This document shows, piece by piece, positions 6,816 through 14,882 of a stretch of 29,701 nucleotides of DNA. This DNA is from a virus. The notes beneath the pieces are model-generated. The model saw only the letters and a program-made list of their open reading frames with translations. It made no database searches and had not been told where the DNA came from. Position 1 is the first letter of the stretch. Each line of letters begins with the position of its first letter. The translations under genes were made by a program, and so were the position numbers. The stretch is from IMG/VR virus record IMGVR_UViG_3300027708_001780, positions 1 through 29,701 of that record; one strand, 5' to 3'.

Positions 6816-8888
6816 ATGGCTGTAGTGCAAATCTCGAGAATCCAAGTAAGACGCGGTAAAGAGAACTCAGGTAGCGGATTGCCGCAATTAGCTTCGGGAG
6901 AGATGGCCTGGAGTATAGATTCGCAGAATCTATGGATTGGTAACGGATCTGTAGCTGAAGGTGCTCCGTTTGTAGGTAACACTAAGATCTTAACACAAAA
7001 TGATTTAAGTTCTAATGGTAACATTCTTGACTTAATTTCATATCAGTATAAGAAAAACGATTATACAATCGTTACAGGTACACAAGGTGCTAACTATCCT
7101 TATGTTAGAGACATTCAACAAAAATTAGACGAAGCACAAACCAGCGTACACGATTTTGGAGCATTAGGTGACGGCATTACCGACGATACCGCGGCCATTC
7201 AGTTGGCAGTTAATCAGTTATTCTTAAACAGTTTAAATCTTTCCACTATTAGCAGTAGGGTCACATTAAAATTCCCTCCGGGCAAATACATTATTACTCA
7301 AACAATTTATGTTCCAAGTTACGCTACTATCGTAGGTTCAGGTAAAGAAAAAACTATTATTCAGTTTAATAATACATTGAGCACACCCGGCCCAGTATTT
7401 CAGTTTGTAAATGACACATCGGTTCCAGGGGTACCTCGTATTTTTAGTATGCCAACTATTGCACGAGCATCGTACAATCCAGTTGGATCAGCTGGTACAA
7501 CTATCAAATTAACAAGAGCAGATACTTTAACAGGTACTACTGGTATTGTAGCTGGTATGGTTGTAACTGGTACAGGATTCAACAGTCCGCACACAGTTAT
7601 TAGCGTAGATGATTCAACAACAGTTACAATTAGTAGCGCACCGGATACTACTCCAAGCGGAGTATTAACATTTACAGCCGCCAATGCGCCAGCACCAACA
7701 TACTTAAATCAACCACGTAATATTATCATTAAAGACCTGTCTTTATTCAATAATACTAACGATCAATATGGTATTAGATTAGATGCTGTCCGAGATAGTT
7801 TGTTTGAAAATATTGCTATACAAGGTGCCTGGGCACAATCATTTTATGAAACTAGTGCTGGCATTTATATGACAGCGTTCAGTCGATTAGTCACTTGTCA
7901 ACGTAATGTGTTTATCAATGTCGATGTTAACGGATTTGGTTATGCTATATATTCTAATAATGATATTCAATACAACACATTTAGAAGCATGTATATTTAC
8001 GACACACGCAGTGGCGTAATATTTGGTCGTACTAGTGATTTGTCTAGTACAGGACAACTATATGGCCCGTCGTATAATGAGATTGTTGGATGCCATTTTG
8101 AAAACATTAAACAACATGCTGTCTATGTATATAATGGTGTAAGTAACACTACAAGAGACTCTAGATTATCTAATGTCGGTAACAACGGCGGATCGAATAT
8201 TACAACAGCGGCTTATCCGCAAATTTATTTTGCAGTTTCAGGTAATGCAAGTCAAAATGATCAAAGCGACAGAAGTAAAGATCTATCAACAAGTGTACCA
8301 AGTGTTACAGCCACATACAATCCAAGTGGATCAAGTGGAACAACTTTGGTAGTTTCAAATACAGCTGGAATCGCTATTGGTATGGTAGTTAGTGGAACTG
8401 GATATGCTAGTAGTCAAACAGTGACTAACATCATTAATAGTACAACACTTTCAATTAGTGCAAACCCTAGCACAACTCCTAGCGGAACATTAACATTCAG
8501 TGTTCCTTACTATCCGGAAATTAGCGGATTAGTTTCTTATAATAGTTATGGAATTAACCAAGTATCTATTAGTAATATTACCAGTCCCACATTTGCATTT
8601 CGGTTGCCATTGCCAATCGATGGTGTTGGATACATAGTCAACTATGTATATCGCAGTGTCAACAGAGCACAAAGTAGAAGAGGACAACTGACTATCATGG
8701 CCGATGTGGCCAATAATCTAGTACAACTGAGTGATGAATATGATTATGTGCAATATGCATCCACTTCGGAAGACACTAAGTTAGAATTCAGCGCACAAAT
8801 TTTGAATAAAAGTTTGAATATATCGTATAAGAACACTAGTAGCGGTGACTCTGGTGTAATACTCTATTCATACTCAGCTGTATTTTAA
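6816..8888 (+). CDS. Tail spike/fibre with Mtd-like N-terminus and pectate-lyase-like beta-helix
   Basis: 690 aa. The N-terminal 60 residues (RIQVRRG, LASGEMAWSIDSQNLWIGNG) match the small head domain seen in phage receptor-binding proteins such as Mtd. VHDFGALGDGITDDTAAIQ starts a pectate-lyase-superfamily right-handed beta-helix, typical of glycan-cleaving tail spikes. Two related inserts of about 70 residues interrupt the helix, near residues 220-290 and 499-570. A late promoter with a sequestering hairpin controls it. It probably binds and may cleave surface polysaccharide. Catalytic residues are not identifiable by eye. Confidence 0.85.
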   Translation: MAVVQISRIQVRRGKENSGSGLPQLASGEMAWSIDSQNLWIGNGSVAEGAPFVGNTKILTQNDLSSNGNILDLISYQYKKNDYTIVTGTQGANYPYVRDIQQKLDEAQTSVHDFGALGDGITDDTAAIQLAVNQLFLNSLNLSTISSRVTLKFPPGKYIITQTIYVPSYATIVGSGKEKTIIQFNNTLSTPGPVFQFVNDTSVPGVPRIFSMPTIARASYNPVGSAGTTIKLTRADTLTGTTGIVAGMVVTGTGFNSPHTVISVDDSTTVTISSAPDTTPSGVLTFTAANAPAPTYLNQPRNIIIKDLSLFNNTNDQYGIRLDAVRDSLFENIAIQGAWAQSFYETSAGIYMTAFSRLVTCQRNVFINVDVNGFGYAIYSNNDIQYNTFRSMYIYDTRSGVIFGRTSDLSSTGQLYGPSYNEIVGCHFENIKQHAVYVYNGVSNTTRDSRLSNVGNNGGSNITTAAYPQIYFAVSGNASQNDQSDRSKDLSTSVPSVTATYNPSGSSGTTLVVSNTAGIAIGMVVSGTGYASSQTVTNIINSTTLSISANPSTTPSGTLTFSVPYYPEISGLVSYNSYGINQVSISNITSPTFAFRLPLPIDGVGYIVNYVYRSVNRAQSRRGQLTIMADVANNLVQLSDEYDYVQYASTSEDTKLEFSAQILNKSLNISYKNTSSGDSGVILYSYSAVF
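7474..8520 (+). repeat. Duplicated ~70-residue insert in the tail spike
   Basis: Copies at about 7474-7686 and 8310-8520 encode YNP(V/S)GS(A/S)GTT, GMVV(T/S)GTG(F/Y) and TTPSG(V/T)LTF in the same order. The DNA has diverged clearly, so the duplication is old or the two copies were acquired separately. Confidence 0.85.
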
Positions 8889-8897
8889 TCAATCCGA

Positions 8898-8926
8898 TAG
8901 ACATCGTTTAAAACTACGTATATAAT
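8898..8926 (+). promoter_or_regulatory. Sigma70-type promoter for the nrdA operon
   Basis: -35 TAGACA (8898-8903), 17-base spacer, -10 TATAAT (8921-8926). It opens the 193-base gap between the tail spike and nrdA and gives a leader of about 150 bases. A nine-codon open frame (MYKRYRFAT) starts at 8931, too close to the predicted start of transcription to be trusted. I see nothing else defined in the rest of the gap apart from the late box at 9039. Confidence 0.65.
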
Positions 8927-9038
8927 TCATTATGTACAAAAGATATAGATTCGCCACCTAAAAAAATCGTGCGTAACCCGGTGAAATAATTAGAAAAACA
9001 ACAGAATTGAATAAGAATGACAAGTTATGACCTGGCAA

Positions 9039-9045
9039 CTAAATA
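9039..9045 (+). promoter_or_regulatory. Possible late promoter box (CTAAATA) before nrdA
   Basis: CTAAATA lies 37 bases before ATG 9082. With the sigma70-type promoter upstream, nrdA could be made both early and late. Confidence 0.45.
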
Positions 9046-9081
9046 CTTCCTAATCAATATAACTTGCATAAAGCGGACCCA

Positions 9082-11424
9082 ATGAACATAACAGTAATTA
9101 AAAGAAACGGACAAAAAGAGCCGTTAACAATCGATAAATGGCAAGCGCAGGTCGCAAAAGTTTGCCAAGGCATTGCAGACGTTAGCCAATCGATGATTGA
9201 GATCAAAGCTCAATTACATTTTTATGATGGCATAACAACTAAAGAAATTGACGGCATTACACTTAGAGCTATAGTCGACTTGATCGACGTAGAACAAAAT
9301 CCAGATGTCGGACATGTAAACTATCAATATGTAGCAGGCAAGCAACGACTTAGTATGCTACGTAAAGATGTATATGGTAGTTATACTGTGCCGCATCTAT
9401 ATGAAATTGTAAAAACAAATGTGGCATCAGGCCTGTATACAAAAGAATTATTAGAATGGTATGGCGAAGAAGACTGGAACCGAATGGATGACATGTTGGA
9501 TCATGAAAAAGATGAACAGTATGGCTATGCGGCGATTGAACAACTAATCGAAAAATACCTAGTTAAGAATCGTGCAACTAAACAAACTTATGAAACTCCG
9601 CAAATCAGATATATGATTGCCGCGGCAACAGTCTTCCATAAAGAAGAACCAAATAGCGCAAGGATGCGTTACATAAAGGAATACTACAATGCCGCAAGCG
9701 ATGGGTTATTTACATTGGCCACGCCAGTGTTGGCAGGGCTTGGTACTCCTACTAAACAGTTTAGTAGTTGCGTACTTATTAGGTCGGATGATGATTTGGA
9801 CAGTATTTTCGCATCCGGAGAAATGATGGCCAAATATGCCAGTAAACGTGCGGGGATTGGATTGGAAATCGGTCGACTGCGCCCATTGGGCTCCCCAATT
9901 CGCGGCGGCGAAATCATGCATACTGGTATGATACCTTTCTTAAAGAAATGGTTTGGCGATCTGCGTAGTTGTAGTCAAGGAGGTATCCGTAATGCAAGTG
10001 CTACTGTATTTTATCCCATTTGGCATCATCAGTTTGATGATCTTATTGTTCTTAAGAATAACCAAGGAACAGAAGAAACTAGGGTTCGACATATGGACTA
10101 TGGAGTGGTATTGTCTGCCTTCTTCTGGAGACGATTTCGAAATAAGGAAGCTATAACTTTCTTCGACCCGAACGAAGTCCCAGACTTGTACGAAGCATTT
10201 TATAAAGACACTGCACTATTTGAACAACTATATGTCAAATACGAAAAGCGTAAAGACTTGCGCACCAAGACTATGAACGCTGAAGAAGTATTCAAGTCAG
10301 GCATACTGAAAGAGCGTACTGATACAGGACGTATCTATCTGGTGTTCATTGACAACGTAATGAATCAAGGTCCATTCGATCCTGAGTATCATACTATCTA
10401 CCAGAGTAACCTTTGCTGTGAAATACTATTACCTACTAAATCTTTCAAGCGGCTTGATGATGCTGATGGCCGCATTGCTCTTTGCACACTCGGCTCGATC
10501 AACTGGGGAGCATTCCGTAATCCAGAAGACATGCGCAGGGCTTGCCGTATTCTACAGCGTAGTCTATGCAACATACTTGATTACCAAGACTTCCTGAGTA
10601 TCCAAAGCAAACTAAGTAACGATGAGATCCAACCATTAGGCATTGGTGTTACTAATCTAGCCTACTGGCACGCCAAGCGCGGCCTCAAGTATGGCGATAA
10701 AGATGCACTACAAGATGTTAAAAGCTGGATGGAACATCAAGCATTTTACCTAACAGAAGCAACAGTAGAGTTGGCAAAAGAACGCGGCCCATGTACACAC
10801 AGCGCACGAACACGTTATGGACAAGGCACATTCCCTTGGGAACTACGTGCCAAAGGTGCTAACGAACTAGCAGACTTTACTCCAGAACTTGATTGGGAAC
10901 CGTTGCGCGAACAAATGAAATTGCATGGAGTTAGAAATGCTACACTTATGGCTATTGCCCCTGTTGAAAGTTCTAGTGTTGTTATTAATAGCACTAATGG
11001 CATCGAAATGCCTATGTCGCTTATTTCAGTTAAAGAAAGCAAAGCAGGTTCCTTTGTACAAGTAGTTCCAGAGTATCACAAATTGAAGAACAAGTATCAA
11101 CTCATGTGGGAACAGAAAGACTGTGACGGCTACTTAAAGACAAGTGCTGTGCTAGCGGCCTATGTGGATCAAAGTATCAGTACCAATACTTTCTATAACC
11201 CAGCACACTTTCCAGGACGCAAAGTTCCAACCACATTGATTGCCAAGAACTTGATGCAGGCCCAGTTGTGGGGATTAAAAACATTCTACTACAGTTTGAT
11301 TAATAAAGCAGGCAGTAAGGCAGTAGAAGAACCTACTCCTGAGCAAACTCAGATTAATGGAGTTCAAGTAAACGGATATCATTATGATGATATGGAAGAT
11401 GATTGCGAGTCGTGCAAACTATGA
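9082..11424 (+). CDS. nrdA: Ribonucleotide reductase class Ia, large (alpha) subunit
   Basis: 780 aa, close to the size of T4 and E. coli NrdA. It reduces ribonucleoside diphosphates to deoxyribonucleotides with the NrdB radical. Visible: an N-terminal ATP-cone (ITVIKRNGQKEPLTIDKWQ), FTLATPVLAGLGTPTKQFSSC with an active-site Cys, NLCCEILLPT with the radical Cys region, GIGVTNLAYWHAKRG, ATLMAIAPVESSSVV, and the C-terminal redox pair CESC in DDCESCKL. ATG 9082 is preferred to the upstream TTG because the ATP-cone begins there. The frame is uninterrupted, with no intein or intron. Its stop overlaps the next start (ATGA). Confidence 0.97.
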   Translation: MNITVIKRNGQKEPLTIDKWQAQVAKVCQGIADVSQSMIEIKAQLHFYDGITTKEIDGITLRAIVDLIDVEQNPDVGHVNYQYVAGKQRLSMLRKDVYGSYTVPHLYEIVKTNVASGLYTKELLEWYGEEDWNRMDDMLDHEKDEQYGYAAIEQLIEKYLVKNRATKQTYETPQIRYMIAAATVFHKEEPNSARMRYIKEYYNAASDGLFTLATPVLAGLGTPTKQFSSCVLIRSDDDLDSIFASGEMMAKYASKRAGIGLEIGRLRPLGSPIRGGEIMHTGMIPFLKKWFGDLRSCSQGGIRNASATVFYPIWHHQFDDLIVLKNNQGTEETRVRHMDYGVVLSAFFWRRFRNKEAITFFDPNEVPDLYEAFYKDTALFEQLYVKYEKRKDLRTKTMNAEEVFKSGILKERTDTGRIYLVFIDNVMNQGPFDPEYHTIYQSNLCCEILLPTKSFKRLDDADGRIALCTLGSINWGAFRNPEDMRRACRILQRSLCNILDYQDFLSIQSKLSNDEIQPLGIGVTNLAYWHAKRGLKYGDKDALQDVKSWMEHQAFYLTEATVELAKERGPCTHSARTRYGQGTFPWELRAKGANELADFTPELDWEPLREQMKLHGVRNATLMAIAPVESSSVVINSTNGIEMPMSLISVKESKAGSFVQVVPEYHKLKNKYQLMWEQKDCDGYLKTSAVLAAYVDQSISTNTFYNPAHFPGRKVPTTLIAKNLMQAQLWGLKTFYYSLINKAGSKAVEEPTPEQTQINGVQVNGYHYDDMEDDCESCKL

Positions 11425-11972
11425 GTTACAGTTTTATCAGACAATTTGTTGTCGAAGGTAGACCAGCATCACTAAAAATAGATGCTCTACCTTACGGGAT
11501 GAACGATTTAAATCCTGCTATCTCCAAAGCTACATTGGATTATCATTACGAGCATCTTGCTAAGACTTATGCCAAACGTTACAACGCAGGTGAAGGCGAT
11601 CCAGATTTCAACGAAGCTGGAGTGTTTTTACATAACATCTTGTTCCAGCAATATCAAGATCCAACAGACAGCAACGATCCTCGTGGAGCAGTAGGAGAAC
11701 TCATTGTCAAGCATTACAAAACATTTGCCAAGTTCAAAGATGAATTTGAAAAAGTAGCAATGGCAGTACAAGGCAGTGGCTGGGTATATCTTGCCAAGGA
11801 CGGTAAGATTAAAACTATAACTAATCATGAAATTAAAAAAGATATTGTAGTACTAGTAGACTGGTGGGAACATGCATGGGCATTGGACTATCAATCTGAA
11901 AAGAAAAGCTATTTAAAGAATCAATGGAAAATTATAAATTGGAATCATATTAATGAGCAAAGCACAATATAA
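11421..11972 (+). CDS. sod: Iron/manganese superoxide dismutase
   Basis: 183 aa. It converts superoxide to hydrogen peroxide and oxygen. The four metal ligands of the Fe/Mn family are visible: His42 (LDYHYEHLAKTY), His71, Asp147 and His151 (VDWWEHAWALDY). GSGWVYLAKDG and the C-terminal YLKNQWKIINW are family landmarks. No signal peptide, so cytoplasmic. Metal choice (Fe or Mn) cannot be set by eye. ATG 11421 overlaps the nrdA stop, and its end overlaps nrdB by 20 bases, so it is locked into the reductase operon by translational coupling. That position is unusual. Confidence 0.92.
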   Translation: MSYSFIRQFVVEGRPASLKIDALPYGMNDLNPAISKATLDYHYEHLAKTYAKRYNAGEGDPDFNEAGVFLHNILFQQYQDPTDSNDPRGAVGELIVKHYKTFAKFKDEFEKVAMAVQGSGWVYLAKDGKIKTITNHEIKKDIVVLVDWWEHAWALDYQSEKKSYLKNQWKIINWNHINEQSTI

Positions 11973-13053
11973 TCTAAACACAAAGACAGACTATTTAAAT
12001 CGTAAGATGTTCCTAGACCCTGCTGGGCCAGTTACTATCCAACGCTTTGAGGAAGTTAAGTATAAGAAGATTGCAGATTTTGAAGCTACCGCACGTGGCT
12101 TCTTTTGGCAACCAGAAGAGATTAGCCTTAGCAAAGACAGCAACGATTTTAAGGATGCAAGTGATGCAATCAAACATATCTTTACTAGTAACTTGCTTAG
12201 GCAAACTGCTCTTGACAGTCTGCAAGGTCGCGGCCCAAGTCAAATCTTTACTCCGGTCGTAAGCCTACCAGAATTAGAAAGTCTAGTTTATAACTGGACG
12301 TTCTTTGAAACTAATATTCACAGCAAGAGTTATAGTCATATTATTCGTAACATCTATAACGTGCCAAAAGATGTATTCAATACAATCCATGATACTAAAG
12401 AGATTGTTGACATGGCCAGTTCGGTAGGCACTTATTATGATAAACTTCATATGATTAACTGTCTTGTGGAAACTGGTGAAAAGATTGACGAGAAGATACA
12501 CATCAAAGCAATTTATATGGCATTACACGCGAGCTATGCATTGGAAGCATTCCGCTTCATGGTATCATTTGCCACCTCACTAGCCATGGTTGAGAATAAG
12601 ATCTTTATCGGTAATGGTAATATTATTAGTTTGATTCTTCAAGACGAACTACTGCACAAAGGATGGACTGCTTACTTGATTAATCAAGTGGTTAAGGAAG
12701 ATAGCAGGTTTGCCGAAATTAAAGCAGAATGTGAACAAGAAGTATATAATCTATATATGGATGTTATCCGTGAAGAAAAACAGTGGGCGGACTATTTGTT
12801 TAACAAAGGCCCAGTTATTGGATTGAACGCTAACATTCTAAAAGACTTTGTAGACTATACAGCCGTTAGCGCACTTAAAGATATTGGTATTAAGTATAAT
12901 AACCCTGCACCAAAGTCTACACCTATTCCTTGGTTCAACAAGCACGTTAACACAAGCAATAAACAAACAGCATTACAAGAAAGCGAAAGTACAAATTATG
13001 TCATAGGTGTTATGAGCGATGCTCTGGACTATGACGCTTTACCAGAGTTATAA
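11953..13053 (+). CDS. nrdB: Ribonucleotide reductase class Ia, small (beta) subunit
   Basis: 366 aa. It holds the di-iron centre and radical tyrosine for NrdA. By comparison with E. coli NrdB I place the ligands at Asp88 (LDSLQGR), Glu119, His123, Glu198 (ALEAFRF), Glu232 and His235 (QDELLH), with the radical tyrosine at Tyr127 (SKSY). One oddity: Glu119 and His123 are four apart (FFETNIHS), where E. coli and T4 have ExxH (ETIH), so one residue is inserted. The C-terminal tail ends DYDALPEL, as expected for docking to NrdA. It overlaps sod by 20 bases. Confidence 0.96.
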   Translation: MSKAQYNLNTKTDYLNRKMFLDPAGPVTIQRFEEVKYKKIADFEATARGFFWQPEEISLSKDSNDFKDASDAIKHIFTSNLLRQTALDSLQGRGPSQIFTPVVSLPELESLVYNWTFFETNIHSKSYSHIIRNIYNVPKDVFNTIHDTKEIVDMASSVGTYYDKLHMINCLVETGEKIDEKIHIKAIYMALHASYALEAFRFMVSFATSLAMVENKIFIGNGNIISLILQDELLHKGWTAYLINQVVKEDSRFAEIKAECEQEVYNLYMDVIREEKQWADYLFNKGPVIGLNANILKDFVDYTAVSALKDIGIKYNNPAPKSTPIPWFNKHVNTSNKQTALQESESTNYVIGVMSDALDYDALPEL

Positions 13054-13054
13054 T

Positions 13055-13297
13055 ATGATTACAGTATACAGTAAAAACAACTGCCCGTTTTGCGACAGGG
13101 CAAAAGCATTATTAGAAAGCAAAAACATTCCATTTAAAACAGTTATGATGGAAGAAAATCCAGACGCACGTGAGTTCTTAATGGATCAAGGTTTACGTAG
13201 TGTTCCACAGATTTTCAAGGACGGCGTTCTCCTTCCAGGCGGCTTTCAAGGCCTAGCTGGTAAAGACGAAGAATTTTTTAACACACTCAAAGGATAA
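13055..13297 (+). CDS. grx: Glutaredoxin
   Basis: 80 aa with the thioredoxin fold: CPFC active site at residues 10-13 (NNCPFC), SVPQIF cis-proline loop and GG(F)QGL near the C-terminus. It starts one base after the nrdB stop, so it is the likely electron donor to this ribonucleotide reductase, like T4 NrdC or host Grx. ATG 13055 is chosen because the fold starts with ITVYSKNNCPFC. Confidence 0.95.
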   Translation: MITVYSKNNCPFCDRAKALLESKNIPFKTVMMEENPDAREFLMDQGLRSVPQIFKDGVLLPGGFQGLAGKDEEFFNTLKG

Positions 13298-13299
13298 AC

Positions 13300-13590
13300 A
13301 TGTTAATCAACAAAGGTATCGCAATAGGCGAAGTAGTAACAATTAAAACAACTGCGGGCGAGGAAATTGTCGCTAAACTAGTTGAAGAAAACCCAATGAC
13401 TATTACAGTTGCTAAACCATTGGTACTAACCGCAGGTCAAAAGGGTATTGCCCTTGTTCCCTTTTTGTTTACTACAGAACCAGATGCAGATATTCAAATT
13501 TCTCGTGCTACCATTATGGTGCTTGCACCGTGTGGTAAAGATGCATCTAATACCTATATTCAAAATACCACTGGTATTAAATTAGCATAA
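13300..13590 (+). CDS. Small beta-rich hypothetical protein (LSm/SH3-like look)
   Basis: 96 aa, two bases after the glutaredoxin stop, with AAAGGA as ribosome site. The start GEVVTIKTTAGEEIVAKLVEENPMTITVAKPL has the strand pattern of an Sm-like or SH3-like barrel. No catalytic residues or membrane segment. Last gene of the nrd operon as transcribed from 8898. Its stop lies inside the next late promoter. Role unknown; the fold is only a guess. Confidence 0.72.
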   Translation: MLINKGIAIGEVVTIKTTAGEEIVAKLVEENPMTITVAKPLVLTAGQKGIALVPFLFTTEPDADIQISRATIMVLAPCGKDASNTYIQNTTGIKLA

Positions 13591-13601
13591 ATATTGCTAA
13601 T
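13581..13601 (+). promoter_or_regulatory. Late promoter box (CATAAATA) inside a perfect inverted repeat
   Basis: The box CATAAATA (13586-13593) lies between the perfect arms ATTAGCA (13581-13587) and TGCTAAT (13595-13601). The right arm abuts the ribosome site TAGGAG (13601-13606). A late transcript starting near 13599 lacks the left arm, whereas read-through from the nrd operon would form the hairpin. Confidence 0.65.
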
Positions 13602-13612
13602 AGGAGCAGAGT

Positions 13613-14338
13613 ATGCCATTAGTCACAGCAACATTTACTACAGGTGGAAGTGTAGTAATTACAGATACAGTTGAAGTTACAGCAATTTCAACATTATCCA
13701 CAGCCGTGGCGGCTAATACTGCGGCTATTAATTTATCTATGGGAGCACTTGGATCTAAAACTCCTGGTAATGCTTCTACAAGTTTGGCTCGTCAAACTGT
13801 CATGCAGGCAAACATGCTTAAAGCACTCAATAAGATTGAAGGCAACCAGCAACTTACGATTGCGGCTATAAACAGTGTTTCTGCCGCACTGGAAGCAAAC
13901 ACCAAAGCAATAGGAGCCATAGCCAACCATACTCAAAATATTGATATCATGGCGACAACTGCAACTGCGGATCAAATAAAGAATAATAAATTTCAACAGA
14001 AAGTTACAAATCAGGCATTAGTGGATGCAGGTAAACCGCCGGTAACAGTTCCAGCCGATGAAATGGATAAAGTCCTGACCCAAACACTAGAAGATATGAA
14101 ACAGATGAACGCGATTCAGTTTACATATAAAGCAGTCGATAAAGCTACTGAAATGTTGACTAACAGTGCAAAGTGGACAGCTCAGTGGGCACTTGAAACA
14201 AAAGTTGGAAAATTCTTTGTCGATCAATATACCGGCGCAAAGAAGGCTGTTCTTGGATTGTTTAGCAAAGATAATGCCGATTCCGCAGTCCGAGAATCCA
14301 AAGCTATAGTAGCTGAAGCAGAATCAGGCGCAAATTAA
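13613..14338 (+). CDS. Putative tail/baseplate protein next to the PAAR tip
   Basis: 241 aa. A beta-rich N-terminus (VTATFTTGGSVVITDTVEVT) is followed by long Ala-rich helices (residues about 55-110 and 150-200). No signal peptide or membrane segment is evident. Ribosome site TAGGAG, late promoter, and a one-base stop/start overlap with the PAAR gene (TAATG) point to joint late synthesis and probably a joint place in the tail tip. Family not recognised. Confidence 0.75.
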   Translation: MPLVTATFTTGGSVVITDTVEVTAISTLSTAVAANTAAINLSMGALGSKTPGNASTSLARQTVMQANMLKALNKIEGNQQLTIAAINSVSAALEANTKAIGAIANHTQNIDIMATTATADQIKNNKFQQKVTNQALVDAGKPPVTVPADEMDKVLTQTLEDMKQMNAIQFTYKAVDKATEMLTNSAKWTAQWALETKVGKFFVDQYTGAKKAVLGLFSKDNADSAVRESKAIVAEAESGAN

Positions 14339-14595
14339 TGCGTGTAGCCAGAGTAGATCAAGAAACCAATAATCAAGGTTATAAGATTATTGAAGGCGCA
14401 GATACTGTTTTTGTAAATGATTTACATCTAGCCTTACAAGGCTCGGCACATGCCCGAGGTGCCACAGTAGTAGCAGGGTCATTAACCGTGTGGGCCGAAG
14501 ATAGACAAGTAGCTCGAGAAGCCGACGGGTTTTCGGACGGAACACTAATTGGGCCCGGCAGTTCGGATGTATTTGTCGAAGATCCAAATATCTAA
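14338..14595 (+). CDS. PAAR-like tail spike tip protein
   Basis: 85 aa. The repeated small beta turns (EGADTVFVNDLHLALQGSAH, GATVVAGSLTVWAEDRQVAR, GTLIGPGSSDVFVED) match the PAAR fold, whose glycine-rich hairpins build a sharp cone at the tip of contractile tails (T4 gp5.4 is the phage example). Size fits the family. It starts on the stop codon of the preceding gene. Confidence 0.78.
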   Translation: MRVARVDQETNNQGYKIIEGADTVFVNDLHLALQGSAHARGATVVAGSLTVWAEDRQVAREADGFSDGTLIGPGSSDVFVEDPNI

Positions 14596-14604
14596 TCAAT
14601 AAGA

Positions 14605-14633
14605 TTGACCTTTATTTTCTACCCCTGTACACT
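14605..14633 (+). promoter_or_regulatory. Sigma70-type promoter for the H1-like gene
   Basis: -35 TTGACC (14605-14610), 17-base spacer, -10 TACACT (14628-14633), giving a leader of about 33 bases with the ribosome site AAGGAG (14661-14666). Confidence 0.72.
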
Positions 14634-14672
14634 AGGTATAAGTACTTGGTACTTGCCTTAAAGGAGAAATAT

Positions 14673-14867
14673 ATGGCTACAAATAAATTCGCAGAATTCA
14701 CTGCAATCATCGAAGCAATGGAAAATGACTTTGAAAAGTTTTACGATAAAGAAGTTGGCGCGGCAGGAACTCGTGTTCGTAAGCATTGCCAAGATTTGGC
14801 CAAGTTATGCAAAGATACACGCAATGATGTAACCGCAGTTAAAAATGCCCGTAAAGAAGTAAAATAA
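14673..14867 (+). CDS. Histone H1-like (Hc1-type) DNA-binding protein
   Basis: 64 aa, basic and helical. FEKFYDKEVGAAGTRVRKHCQDL matches the bacterial histone-H1-like family related to chlamydial Hc1, where AA(G)TRVRK is the signature and the protein condenses DNA. ATG 14673 follows a strong AAGGAG site; the in-frame upstream start at 14646 would lie over the leader. It has its own sigma70-type promoter, suggesting early, high expression. A role in packing phage DNA or taking over the host nucleoid is inferred. Confidence 0.8.
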   Translation: MATNKFAEFTAIIEAMENDFEKFYDKEVGAAGTRVRKHCQDLAKLCKDTRNDVTAVKNARKEVK

Positions 14868-14870
14868 TAC

Positions 14871-14878
14871 TATAAATA
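14871..14878 (+). promoter_or_regulatory. Late promoter box (TATAAATA), 4 bases before the iscU ATG
   Basis: An exact T4-type box ending 4 bases before ATG 14883. The predicted mRNA start falls at the start codon, and no ribosome site is seen, so leaderless late expression is expected. Confidence 0.65.
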
Positions 14879-14882
14879 CTAT

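Noticed and set aside
6816-7000. Diversity-generating retroelement suggested by the Mtd-like tail spike start
   Set aside because: No reverse transcriptase, template repeat or Avd-like gene is in the window; only the fold of the N-terminal domain is shared.
13025-13054. TGGACT-N18-TATAAT resembling a promoter before glutaredoxin
   Set aside because: It lies in the nrdB coding end, has an 18-base spacer, and would start transcription downstream of the glutaredoxin ATG.
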